A stretch of DNA of 64,000 nucleotides, taken from the NCBI RefSeq assembly GCF_022747945.1, contig NZ_JALDST010000001.1, forward strand, positions 2,418,001 through 2,482,000, read 5' to 3'. This DNA comes from Micromonospora sp. R77 (GTDB taxonomy: Bacteria > Actinomycetota > Actinomycetes > Mycobacteriales > Micromonosporaceae). Every line of letters starts with the position of its first letter. Position 1 is the stretch's first letter. Below are positions 53,677 to 61,864 of the stretch, piece after piece. Made by a program: the position numbers and the translations under genes. The notes under the pieces are model-generated. The model was given only the letters and a program-made list of their open reading frames with translations. It was not told where the DNA came from and searched no databases.

Positions 53677-55701
53677 TCAGCCCAGGCAGCGGTGCAGCGC
53701 GGCGACGACCCGTTCCGCCTGCTCCACGGTGAGTTCCGAGGACATCGGCAGGGCGAGCGCCTCGGCGTCCAGCCGCTCGGTCACCGGCAGTCGCTCGCCG
53801 CCGCCCAGCGGACCACGGTGGATCGCCGCGAAGTAGGGCTTGGTCTGCACGCCGAGGGCGGCCAGCGCCGCCGCCACCCGGTCCCGGTGGGCGACCCGGG
53901 CCACCCAGTGCACCCAGCAGTGCCGGTCCCCGGGGCGGACCTGCTGGAACTCCACCGGCAGGCGGCGAGCGGCGGCCGCGTACACCTCGGCGACCTCGGT
54001 CCGGCAGCGGACCAGCGTGTCCAGCTCGGCGAGCTGGTCGACCGCGACGACGGCGTGCAGCTCGTTCATCAGTTCCGAGCGGGTCCAGCCGGCCGGGGAG
54101 GCGAGCACCGCCTCGGCGGCGTCGGCGGGCAGCACCAGCGCGCCACCGGCCCCGCCGGCCGAGACCACCTTGGCGAAGCTCATCGAGTACGAGTGGGCCA
54201 GCGCCTGCTGCGCCACCGGGCGCCCCTGGTGCAGGCTGCCGAGGGCGGCGGCGGAGTCGGCGAGCAGCGCCACCCCGGCCGGGTCGCAGACCGCCCGCAG
54301 GGCCGGATAGTCGCACGGGTTGCCGAAGGTGTCGACGCAGAGCACGAGTCGTACGCCGCCCTGCGCGACGGCGACGGCGACCCCCTCCGGGTCGAGCGTC
54401 CAGGTCGCCGCGTCCACGTCGACGAAGCGCAGCGCGTACCCGAGCTGGACCAGGATCTCCGCGGTCGCGGGAAAGGTGTACGACGGCAGCACCGCCACGT
54501 CGCCGGGGCGGGCCGGACCGACGGTGGCGGCCACCATGATCCGCAGCGCGGCGGTGCCGGACGCGGTGACCAGCACCCGGTGGTCGTCGTCGAGGTCCAA
54601 CTCCTTGCCGAGTCGTTCGGTGAGCTCCCGCGTCCACCGGTTGCCGTGCTTGACCTCGCCGCTGGTGAGCGCCTCCTGCTGGCGGGCGGCCACCAGCTCC
54701 GGGTGGACCGGCGGCGGCGGTACGACCACCGGCAGCGGCGGCCGGAACAGCGGCGTCGGGTCCCGGTCCACCTCGGCGACCAGCTTCGCCAGCTGGGGGC
54801 GGAGCGGACCGATCCGGTGCCCGGCAGCGGTCAGCCGGTCGGTGACCACCAGGCCGGAGCTGTCCGGCGTCCGGCGGGGGGTGGTGAGCAGCGGTGCCGA
54901 CGAGTCGCACAGCTCGCGGATCTGCGTGGCGAGGTCGGTCAACGGCACCGGCTCCCCGCCGACGTTCCAGACGCCGGGGCCGATCCCGTCGAGCAGCAGC
55001 CGCGCGAGGGCGTCGGCGGGCAGGAAGCTGCGTACGGTGTCCGCGGTGACCGGCAGCGGCAGCCCTTGGCGGGCCCGGCGGGCCAGTCGGGTGGCGACCC
55101 GGTGCTGGCCGGCCCCGATGACGTTGGCGAGCCGGAGCACGGTCAGCCGGTCGGGGTCGACCGCGCCGGTGACGAGCCGTTCCTGGGCGAGCTTCGCCAG
55201 CGCGTACGTCCACCGGCCGGTGGGGTCGGCGTCGGCCACGGCCCGGGCCAGCGGGGCGGCCCGCCAGGGTGGGCAGGGTGACCGGGCCAGGTCGCGGGCC
55301 CGTACGCACCAGCGGTCGATCTCCTCGACGGTCCACGGCAGCTCGGGCGGGGTGTCCTCGGTCAGCGGGCCGGCCGCGCCGCCGTAGACCTCGACGGAGG
55401 AGGTGAGCACGACCTGCCGGCCGGCCAGCCGGGGCAGCAGCCGGGCGGTGCTGATCGCGTTGTGCAGCGGCAGCGTCCAGGGCCGGCGGGGGCGGGGGTC
55501 GCTCGCGCCGAGCAGCACCACGACCACTCCGGGGGGCAGCTCGGGCGGGTCGTCGACCAGCAGGTCGACGCGGAGCCAGTCGACCGCGCCGGCCGGCGGA
55601 TGGCGGTCCACCGTGGTCACCCGCGCGCCTGCGGCCAGCAGTGCCTCGGCGGTCGCGGTGCCCAGGAAACCGGACCCGCCGACCAGCACGAATTGATCCA
55701 T
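53677..55701 (-). CDS. Fusion of NAD-dependent sugar epimerase/dehydratase and DegT-type aminotransferase
   Basis: This 674-residue protein has two enzymes in one chain. Residues about 1-305 are an extended SDR: VLVGGSGFLGTATAE (GxxGxxG), LTSSVEVYGG, TYALAKLAQE (YxxxK) and RLANVIGAGQ. Residues about 330-674 are a DegT/DnrJ/EryC1/StrS PLP aminotransferase: LVTASGTAALRIM, LPSYTFPATAE, DTFGNPCDYPAL, DSAAALGS, then SYSMSFAKVVSAGGAGGALV with the PLP lysine (usual SxxKxxxxGEGG has GAGG here). This suggests consecutive oxidation or epimerisation and amination of an NDP-sugar. The ATG at 55701 gives the family start. It is transcribed opposite to the preceding cluster genes. Confidence 0.9.
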   Translation of the reverse strand: MDQFVLVGGSGFLGTATAEALLAAGARVTTVDRHPPAGAVDWLRVDLLVDDPPELPPGVVVVLLGASDPRPRRPWTLPLHNAISTARLLPRLAGRQVVLTSSVEVYGGAAGPLTEDTPPELPWTVEEIDRWCVRARDLARSPCPPWRAAPLARAVADADPTGRWTYALAKLAQERLVTGAVDPDRLTVLRLANVIGAGQHRVATRLARRARQGLPLPVTADTVRSFLPADALARLLLDGIGPGVWNVGGEPVPLTDLATQIRELCDSSAPLLTTPRRTPDSSGLVVTDRLTAAGHRIGPLRPQLAKLVAEVDRDPTPLFRPPLPVVVPPPPVHPELVAARQQEALTSGEVKHGNRWTRELTERLGKELDLDDDHRVLVTASGTAALRIMVAATVGPARPGDVAVLPSYTFPATAEILVQLGYALRFVDVDAATWTLDPEGVAVAVAQGGVRLVLCVDTFGNPCDYPALRAVCDPAGVALLADSAAALGSLHQGRPVAQQALAHSYSMSFAKVVSAGGAGGALVLPADAAEAVLASPAGWTRSELMNELHAVVAVDQLAELDTLVRCRTEVAEVYAAAARRLPVEFQQVRPGDRHCWVHWVARVAHRDRVAAALAALGVQTKPYFAAIHRGPLGGGERLPVTERLDAEALALPMSSELTVEQAERVVAALHRCLG

Positions 55702-55790
55702 GGTCGTGCCTCCCCGTGAACGGAGCACAGTATCGCGGAAAGGGCCGCCGGAGGGTGTCGGATAACGGCTCGGGGAGCGGCGCAGAAAAA

Positions 55791-55804
55791 AGTCAGGCTT
55801 GACT
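55791..55804. promoter_or_regulatory. Palindrome AGTCA-GGCT-TGACT, candidate TetR operator
   Basis: The 14-base dyad has perfect five-base arms (AGTCA/TGACT), lies between the divergent fusion gene and the tetR gene, and is 30 bases before the TetR start. An A-tract (AAAAAA) adjoins it and TTGACT can serve as a -35 element. Size and position fit an autoregulatory TetR-family operator. Confidence 0.45.
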
Positions 55805-55833
55805 GTTTGTTTCCGGGACGGGACGCTGTCCCC

Positions 55834-56532
55834 GTGCCCACCGCATCGACCCGCGTGCCGCAGCAGGAACGCAGTCGCGCCACCCAGGCCCGGCTGCTGG
55901 AGGCGACCGTCGAGTGCCTGGTGGAACACGGCTGGTCCGGCACCACCACGACCGTGGTGGCCGCCCGGGCCGGCGTCTCGCGGGGTGCGCAGCTGCACCA
56001 CTACCCCACCAAGGCGGCCCTGGTCACCGCCGCCGTCGGTCACCTCGCCGAGCGCCGGGCGGTGGAGCTGCGCACCGAGGCGGACGCCCTGCCGGCCGGC
56101 CCGCAACGGCTGGACCGGGTGATCGACCTGCTCGGCGCGGCCTTCACCGGGCCGCTCTTCGTCGCCGCCCTCGAACTCTGGGTGGCCGCCCGCACCGACG
56201 CCGAGCTGCGCGCCGCGCTGGTGCCGCTGGAGGCCACGGTGGGCCGGGAGATGCACCGGCTCACCGTCGGGTTGCTCGGCGTCGACGAGCGTCGCCCCGG
56301 CGTCCGGGAGGCGGTGCAGGCCACCCTCGACCTGCTGCGCGGACTGGGCGTGGCCAACCTGCTCAGCGACGACTCGCCCCGCCGTACCGCCCTGCTGCAC
56401 ACCTGGAAGCGCCAGCTCGCCACCCTGCTCACCCCGGACACCGCCGACCCCACCCACGTCGACCCGGCCGGCCCGGAACCGACAGCCGGTGAGCCGGCCG
56501 CACCCGGGCCGCCCGGCGGCGACCCGCACTGA
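55834..56532 (+). CDS. TetR-family transcriptional regulator
   Basis: This protein of about 232 residues starts at GTG 55834 (PTASTRVPQQERSRATQARLLEA). The N-terminal helix-turn-helix is ATVECLVEHGW then TTTVVAARAGVSRGAQLHHYPTKAALVTAA (about residues 20-65). The C-terminal ligand-binding domain resembles repressors of acyl-CoA catabolism operons, with a Pro/Ala-rich tail. It lies 39 bases upstream of the TIGR03084 gene and probably represses the whole downstream operon in response to an acyl-CoA or terpenoid. Confidence 0.88.
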   Translation: MPTASTRVPQQERSRATQARLLEATVECLVEHGWSGTTTTVVAARAGVSRGAQLHHYPTKAALVTAAVGHLAERRAVELRTEADALPAGPQRLDRVIDLLGAAFTGPLFVAALELWVAARTDAELRAALVPLEATVGREMHRLTVGLLGVDERRPGVREAVQATLDLLRGLGVANLLSDDSPRRTALLHTWKRQLATLLTPDTADPTHVDPAGPEPTAGEPAAPGPPGGDPH

Positions 56533-56571
56533 CCCGAACGCCCCTGACCGGCCCACCCGCCCGGAGGCACC

Positions 56572-57377
56572 ATGGTCGACCTGACCGCACTGCTCGCGGA
56601 TCTCGCCGCCGAGTCCGACCAGCTCGACGCCCTCGTCGGCGGGCTGCCCCGCCAGGACTGGGCCCGGGACACCCCGGCCGCCGGGTGGACCGTCGCCCAC
56701 CAGATCGCCCACCTGGCCTGGACCGACCACGTGGCCACGCTCGCCGCCACCGACCCCGACGCCTTCTACGCCTCGGTCCTCTCGGCGCCCGACCCGGCGC
56801 GGCTGGTCGACGACGGGGCGGAATCCTTCCTCGCCCCGCCGGCCGCGCTGCTGGCCGCTGGCGCGACGGCCGGACCGCGCTCGCGGCGGCCCTCGCCGCC
56901 ACCCCGGCCGGCGAGAAGCTGCCCTGGTACGGGACCCGGATGTCGCCCGCCTCGATGGCCACCGCCCGGATCATGGAGACCTGGGCGCACGGCGAGGACG
57001 TCGCCGACGCGCTCGGCGTCAGCCGTACCCCGACCGCCCGGCTGCGGCACGTGGCGCACCTCGGCTTCCGTACCCTCGGGCACGGTTTCGCGGCCCACGG
57101 CCGACCGGTGCCGGCGGACCCGGTGCGGGTCGAGCTCGCCGCCCCGACGGACGGTGACGTCTGGGTGTTCGGGCCGGCGGAGGCGACCGACCGGGTGACC
57201 GGCCCGGCGCTCGACTTCTGCCTGCTGGTCACCCAGCGGCGGCACCGCGCCGACCTGGCGCTGACCGCGACCGGCCCGACCGCCGACGCGTGGCTGGACG
57301 TCGCCCAGGCGTTCGCCGGGCCGCCCGGGACCGGCCGCGCGGCGTCCGCCGCCGGCCCCGCGGGGACCCGGGCATGA
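56572..57377 (+). pseudogene. TIGR03084 (maleylpyruvate isomerase-like) family protein, frameshifted
   Basis: The ATG at 56572, after CGGAGGCACC, opens VDLTALLADLAAESDQL, with the metal-site helix GWTVAHQIAHLAWTD (about residues 42-56). After PPAALLA the frame turns unnatural, and the family sequence resumes one frame over as RWRDGRTALAAALAA, LPWYGTRMSPASMATARIMETWAHGEDVADALG (cut) and RVTGPALDFCLLVTQRRHR, to the stop at 57377. One C lost at 56855-56856 restores it (about 268 residues). The family has a DinB/mycothiol-dependent isomerase-like fold; its role in this operon is unknown. The stop overlaps the AtuA-like start (ATGA). Confidence 0.82.
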
Positions 57378-59065
57378 GCGGGGTGCTGCGGGTCGGCAAC
57401 GCGTCCGGCTTCTACGGCGACCGGTTCACCGCCTGGCGGGAGATGCTCGACGGCGGCGAGCTGGACGTGCTGACCGGCGACTACCTGGCCGAGCTGACCA
57501 TGCTGATCCTCGGCCGGGACCGGATGCGCGACCCGTCGCTCGGCTACGCGAAGACGTTCCTGCGGCAGGTGGAGGGCGTGCTCGGCACCGCGCGGGAGCG
57601 CGGGGTCACCCTGGTCACCAACGCCGGCGGCCTCAACCCGGCCGGCCTGGCCGACGCGGTACGGTCGCTCGCCGCGCGGCTCGGCCTCGACGTGCGGGTC
57701 GGGTACGTCGAGGGCGACGCCCTCCAGCGCCCCGACGCGCTCACCGCCAACGCCTACCTCGGCGCCTTCGGCATCGCGGCCTGCCTGGACGCGGGGGCGG
57801 ACGTGGTGGTCACCGGTCGGGTCACCGACGCCTCGCTGGTGGTCGGGCCGGCCATCGCCCGGTTCGGCTGGGGGCGGGACGACCTGGACGCGCTGGCCGG
57901 CGCGACGGTCGCCGGGCATCTCATCGAGTGCGGCGCGCAGGTCACCGGCGGCAACTTCAGCTTCTTCACCGAGTTGCCCGACGGCGGCCACCGGCCCGGC
58001 TTCCCGATCGCCGAGCTGCACCCGGACGGCTCGGCGGTGCTCACCAAACACCCCGGCACCGGCGGCGCGGTCACCGTGGAGACCGTCACCGCCCAACTGT
58101 TGTACGAGGTGGGCGGCCCGGACTACCTCGGGCCGGACGTGGTGACCCGGCTGGACACCGTCGAGCTGACCCCGGACGGTCCGGACCGGGTCCGCGTCTC
58201 CGGCGTCCGGGGCACCCCGCCACCGGACACCCTCAAGGTGGGCGTCAACAACCTCGGCGGCTTCCGCAACTCGATGACGTTCGTGCTCTGCGGGCTCGAC
58301 ATCCCCGCCAAGGCGGCCCTGGTCCGGGGCCAACTGGAGGCGGCCGTCGGCACCGACGGGCTGGAGTTCGACCTGGCCCGTACGGACCACCCCGACGCGA
58401 CCGGGACCGAGGCGGCGAGCGCGCTGCTGCACGTACACCTGCGGGACGGTGACAAGGCGCGGGCCGGGCGGGCGTTCTCGGCGGCGGCGGTGGAACTGGC
58501 GCTGGCCTCCTACCCGGGCTGCACGCTGACCACGCTGCCCGGCGACGCCACCCCGTACGGCGTCTTCACCGCCGACACGGTGCCGCAGGACGCGGTCGCC
58601 CACGTCGCCGTGCTGCCCGACGGCACCCGGATGCCGATCCCCCCGCCCCCCGTGACGACATGTTTGCAGGGGCCCCCTGTACAACAGAATGCGTTAACAG
58701 GGGGCCCCTCCTTACATCCGACCCGGCGGGGAGCGCTGGGCGAACTGGTGGGCGCGCGCTCCGGCGACAAGGGCGGGGACGCCAACCTGGGGGTCTGGGC
58801 GCGCACCGACGCGACCTGGGCCTGGCTGCGCGGCTGGCTGACCGTCGAGCGACTGGCCGAGCTGCTGCCGGAGACCGCGCCGCTGACCGTCGAACGGCAC
58901 GAGCTGCCCAACCTGCGGGCGGTCAACTTCGTCATCCGAGGGCTCCTCGGGCAGGGGGTGGCCGCCTCCACCCGCTTCGACCCGCAGGCCAAGGCGCTGG
59001 GCGAGCTGCTCCGCTCCCGCGTGGTCGACCTGCCGGCGGAGCTGACTCCCGCGGTGCCGTCATGA
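57374..59065 (+). CDS. AtuA-like protein (DUF1446, acyclic terpene utilisation)
   Basis: This 563-residue protein has the AtuA/DUF1446 domain (residues about 4-425: VGNASGFYGDRFTAWREML, LVTNAGGLNPAGLADAV, VYVEGD-like GYVEGDALQ, VVTGRVTDASLVVGPAI, GNFSFFTE) and a C-terminal AtuA-like ferredoxin-fold domain (GARSGDKGGDANLGVWAR, about 460-477). In pseudomonads AtuA is required for citronellol/geranyl-CoA breakdown; the reaction is unproven. The linker between domains (about residues 430-448) is encoded by a palindromic repeat. The ATG at 57374 and the stop are both coupled by ATGA overlaps with neighbours. Confidence 0.9.
   Translation: MSGVLRVGNASGFYGDRFTAWREMLDGGELDVLTGDYLAELTMLILGRDRMRDPSLGYAKTFLRQVEGVLGTARERGVTLVTNAGGLNPAGLADAVRSLAARLGLDVRVGYVEGDALQRPDALTANAYLGAFGIAACLDAGADVVVTGRVTDASLVVGPAIARFGWGRDDLDALAGATVAGHLIECGAQVTGGNFSFFTELPDGGHRPGFPIAELHPDGSAVLTKHPGTGGAVTVETVTAQLLYEVGGPDYLGPDVVTRLDTVELTPDGPDRVRVSGVRGTPPPDTLKVGVNNLGGFRNSMTFVLCGLDIPAKAALVRGQLEAAVGTDGLEFDLARTDHPDATGTEAASALLHVHLRDGDKARAGRAFSAAAVELALASYPGCTLTTLPGDATPYGVFTADTVPQDAVAHVAVLPDGTRMPIPPPPVTTCLQGPPVQQNALTGGPSLHPTRRGALGELVGARSGDKGGDANLGVWARTDATWAWLRGWLTVERLAELLPETAPLTVERHELPNLRAVNFVIRGLLGQGVAASTRFDPQAKALGELLRSRVVDLPAELTPAVPS
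58661..58716. repeat. Palindromic GGGGCCCC-core repeat carried in frame inside the AtuA-like gene
   Basis: Arms AGGGGCCCCCTGT (58668-58680) and ACAGGGGGCCCCT (58697-58709) are exact reverse complements, with further pairing outside (TGT/ACA at 58661-58663 and 58714-58716) and inside (AAC/GTT). The element adds about 19 residues (CLQGPPVQQNALTGGPSLH) between two domains without breaking the frame. Its core resembles the terminator at 21937-21970 and dispersed intergenic palindromes that I associate with Micromonospora genomes. Confidence 0.7.
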
Positions 59066-60258
59066 CCATCGTGGACACCCCGGAGCGGCGGCAGCTCCGC
59101 GAGCTGACCCGGGCCTTCGTGACGAAGGAGGTGCTGCCGCACCTGGCCGACTGGGAACGGGCCGGCGAGGTGCCCCGGTCGCTGCACCGGACGGCGGCGG
59201 AGATCGGGCTGCTCGGGGTCGGCTTCCCCGAGTCGGTCGGCGGCAGCGGCGGCGACCTGCTCGACTCGATCGTCGTCACCGAGGAGATCATCCGCTCGGG
59301 CGGTTCGTCGGGGCTGATCGCGGCGCTCTTCACGCACGGCATCGCGCTGCCGCACATGGTCGCCGCCGCCGGTCGCCGGACCGGCGGTTCGCTCGGCGGA
59401 CGGCCGGCCGGCAGCCCGAGCCCGACCGACGACGACCTGGTCGACCGGTACGTCCGCCCGACGCTCGCCGGCACCCTGATCGGCGCGCTGGCGATCACCG
59501 AGCCGGACGGCGGCTCGGACGTGGCCGCGATCCGGACCACCGCCCGCCGGGACGGCGACCACTACCTGGTGAACGGGTCGAAGACGTACATCACCAGCGG
59601 GATCCGGGCCGACTTCGTGACCACCGCCGTCTGCACCGACTTCCCCGGCAGCGGGGAGCTCAGCCTGCTGGTGATCGAGAAGGGCACCCCCGGCTTCACC
59701 GTCGGGCGACGGCTGGAGAAGCTCGGTTGGCACTGCTCGGACACCGCCGAACTCTCCTTCGTCGACGTCCGGGTCCCGGTGGCGAACCGGATCGGCGCGG
59801 AGAACACCGGCTTCCTGGCGATCATGCAGCAGTTCGCCGCCGAGCGGCTCTCCCTGGCCACGCAGGCGTACGCGACCGCGCAGCGCTGCGTGGAGCTGGC
59901 CACCCGCTGGTGCCGGGACCGGTCCACGTTCGGCCGGCCGCTGGCCAGCCGGCAGCTCGTCCGGCACCGGCTCGCCGAGCTGCACACCCGCGCCGAGGCG
60001 GCCCGGGCGTACGTGCACGAGGTGGCCACCCGGGTCGCCGCCGGTGAACCGGTGGTGACCGAGGTGGCGATGGCGAAGAACGTCGCGGTGGCCGCCTGCG
60101 ACCACGTGGTCGACGCGGCCCTGCAACTGCACGGCGGCTTCGGCTATCTGCGCGACGCCGAGGTGGAACGGCACTACCGCGACGCGCGCATCCTCGGCAT
60201 CGGCGGCGGCACCACCGAGATCATGAACGAGATCATCGCGAAGGGCATGGGACTGTGA
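59062..60258 (+). CDS. Acyl-CoA dehydrogenase (citronellyl-CoA/isovaleryl-CoA type)
   Basis: This 398-residue FAD-dependent enzyme introduces an alpha-beta double bond into an acyl-CoA. Family motifs are GLLGVGFPESVGGSGGD, ALAITEPDGGSDVAAIRTTARRDGDHYLVNGSKTYITSGIRADF (cut: ALAITEPDGGSDVAAI, VNGSKTYITSG), AERLSLATQAYATAQRCVE, RSTFGRPL, LQLHGGFGYLRDAEVERHYRD and GIGGGTTEIMNEIIAKGMG with the catalytic Glu position. An insert (GGSLGGRPAGSPSPTDDD) near residue 110 is Gly/Pro-rich. It lies between AtuA and carboxylase genes with ATGA overlap, which suggests a branched or terpenoid acyl-CoA substrate. Confidence 0.92.
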   Translation: MTIVDTPERRQLRELTRAFVTKEVLPHLADWERAGEVPRSLHRTAAEIGLLGVGFPESVGGSGGDLLDSIVVTEEIIRSGGSSGLIAALFTHGIALPHMVAAAGRRTGGSLGGRPAGSPSPTDDDLVDRYVRPTLAGTLIGALAITEPDGGSDVAAIRTTARRDGDHYLVNGSKTYITSGIRADFVTTAVCTDFPGSGELSLLVIEKGTPGFTVGRRLEKLGWHCSDTAELSFVDVRVPVANRIGAENTGFLAIMQQFAAERLSLATQAYATAQRCVELATRWCRDRSTFGRPLASRQLVRHRLAELHTRAEAARAYVHEVATRVAAGEPVVTEVAMAKNVAVAACDHVVDAALQLHGGFGYLRDAEVERHYRDARILGIGGGTTEIMNEIIAKGMGL

Positions 60259-61856
60259 CCACCTTGGACAGCGCGATCGACCCGTCCGCGCCGGCCTTCG
60301 CGGCGAACCGGGAGGCGCTGCTGGAACGTCTCGCCGAGCTGGACGCCGCGCTCGACCAGGCCCGGGCCGGCGGCGGCGAGAAGTACGTCGCCCGGCACCA
60401 CAAGCGCGGCAAGCTGCTGCCCCGGGAGCGGATCGAGCTGCTGCTCGACCAGGACAGCCCGTTCCTGGAGCTCTCCTCGGTGGCCGCGTACGGGACGGAC
60501 TTCCCGGTCGGGGCCAGCACGGTGACCGGCATCGGCGTGGTCGAGGGCGTGGAGTGCCTGATCGTCGCCAACGACCCGACGGTACGCGGCGGGGCGATCA
60601 ACCCCTGGTCCCTCGCCAAGACCCGGCGGGCCGGCGAGATCGCCCTGGCCAACCGGCTGCCCATGGTGAACCTGGTGGAGTCGGCCGGCGCGGACCTGCC
60701 CACCCAGGCGGAGATCTTCATCCCGGGCGGCCGGGTGTTCCGCGACCTGACCCGGCTCTCCGCGGCGAAGATCCCCACGGTCAGCGTGGTCTTCGGCAAC
60801 GCCACCGCCGGTGGCGCGTACGTGCCGGGGATGTCCGACTTCACCATCATGATCCGGGACCGGTCGCAGGTCTACCTGGCCGGCCCGCCGCTGGTGAAGA
60901 TGGCCACCGGCGAGGTCACCGACGACGAGTCACTGGGCGGCGCGGCGATGCACGCCTCGAAGTCCGGCCTGGCGGACTTCCTCGCCTCCGACGAGCGGGA
61001 CGGCATCCGGCTGGCCCGGCAGTGCGTCCGCCGGCTCAACTGGCGCAAGCAGGGCCCACCGCCGCGTACCGCCTCCCCCCTGGAGCCGAAGTACGACCCG
61101 GAGGAGTTGCTCGGCATCGCCAGCGGTGACCTGAAGGTGCCGTTCGACCCGCGCGAGGTGCTGGCCCGGGTGCTGGACGGCAGCGAGTTCGACGAGTTCA
61201 AGCCGAACTACGGCACCGCATTGGTCACCGGCTGGGGCGAGCTGCACGGCTATCCGGTCGGTGTGCTCGCCAATGCCCGGGGCGTGCTGTTCAGCGAGGA
61301 GGCGCAGAAGGCCACCCAGTTCATCCAGCTCGCCAACGCCGCCGACACCCCGCTGGTCTTCCTGCAGAACACCACCGGCTACATGGTCGGCACCGAGTAC
61401 GAGCAGCGCGGCATCATCAAGCACGGCGCGTTGATGATCAACGCGGTGTCGAACTCGACGGTGCCCCACCTGACGGTCAACCTGGGCGCCTCCTACGGTG
61501 CCGGGAACTACGGCATGTGCGGCCGGGCGTACGAGCCGAGGTTCCTCTTCACCTGGCCGAACGCCAAGTCGGCGGTGATGGGGCCGGCGCAGCTCGCCGG
61601 GGTGCTGTCGATCGTCGCCCGGCAGGCCGCCGCCGCCCGGGGCCGGGACTACGACGAGGACTCCGACGCGGCGATGCGGATGATGGTCGAGCAGCAGATC
61701 GAGTCACAGTCCGGGGCGCTCTTCCTCTCCGGTCGGCTCTACGACGACGGGGTGATCGACCCCCGGGACACCCGTACCGTCCTCGGGCTCTGCCTGTCGG
61801 CGATCCACAACGGACCGGTGAAGGGCGCCGACGGCTTCGGCGTCTTCCGGATGTGA
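60255..61856 (+). CDS. Acyl-CoA carboxylase beta (carboxyltransferase) subunit
   Basis: This 533-residue carboxyltransferase transfers CO2 from carboxybiotin to an enoyl-CoA. Features: RHHKRGKLLPRERIELLLD, ANDPTVRGGAINPWSLAKTRRAGEIA (cut), ESAGADLPTQAEIF, FGNATAGGAYVPGMSD (CoA-binding first crotonase domain), VFLQNTTGYMVGTEYEQRGIIKHGALMINA and GASYGAGNYGMCGRAYEPRFLFTWPNA typical of methylcrotonyl- or geranyl-CoA carboxylases (LiuB/AtuC). The GTG at 60255 overlaps the upstream stop. It pairs with the biotin-carrying alpha subunit encoded next. Confidence 0.93.
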   Translation: MTTLDSAIDPSAPAFAANREALLERLAELDAALDQARAGGGEKYVARHHKRGKLLPRERIELLLDQDSPFLELSSVAAYGTDFPVGASTVTGIGVVEGVECLIVANDPTVRGGAINPWSLAKTRRAGEIALANRLPMVNLVESAGADLPTQAEIFIPGGRVFRDLTRLSAAKIPTVSVVFGNATAGGAYVPGMSDFTIMIRDRSQVYLAGPPLVKMATGEVTDDESLGGAAMHASKSGLADFLASDERDGIRLARQCVRRLNWRKQGPPPRTASPLEPKYDPEELLGIASGDLKVPFDPREVLARVLDGSEFDEFKPNYGTALVTGWGELHGYPVGVLANARGVLFSEEAQKATQFIQLANAADTPLVFLQNTTGYMVGTEYEQRGIIKHGALMINAVSNSTVPHLTVNLGASYGAGNYGMCGRAYEPRFLFTWPNAKSAVMGPAQLAGVLSIVARQAAAARGRDYDEDSDAAMRMMVEQQIESQSGALFLSGRLYDDGVIDPRDTRTVLGLCLSAIHNGPVKGADGFGVFRM

Positions 61857-61864
61857 GGATGAAG

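Noticed and set aside
5241..57377. Programmed ribosomal frameshifting as explanation for the split genes
   Set aside because: The sites lack slippery heptamers and downstream structures in common, involve unrelated families and occur in both directions of shift. Indels in short G/C runs are simpler.
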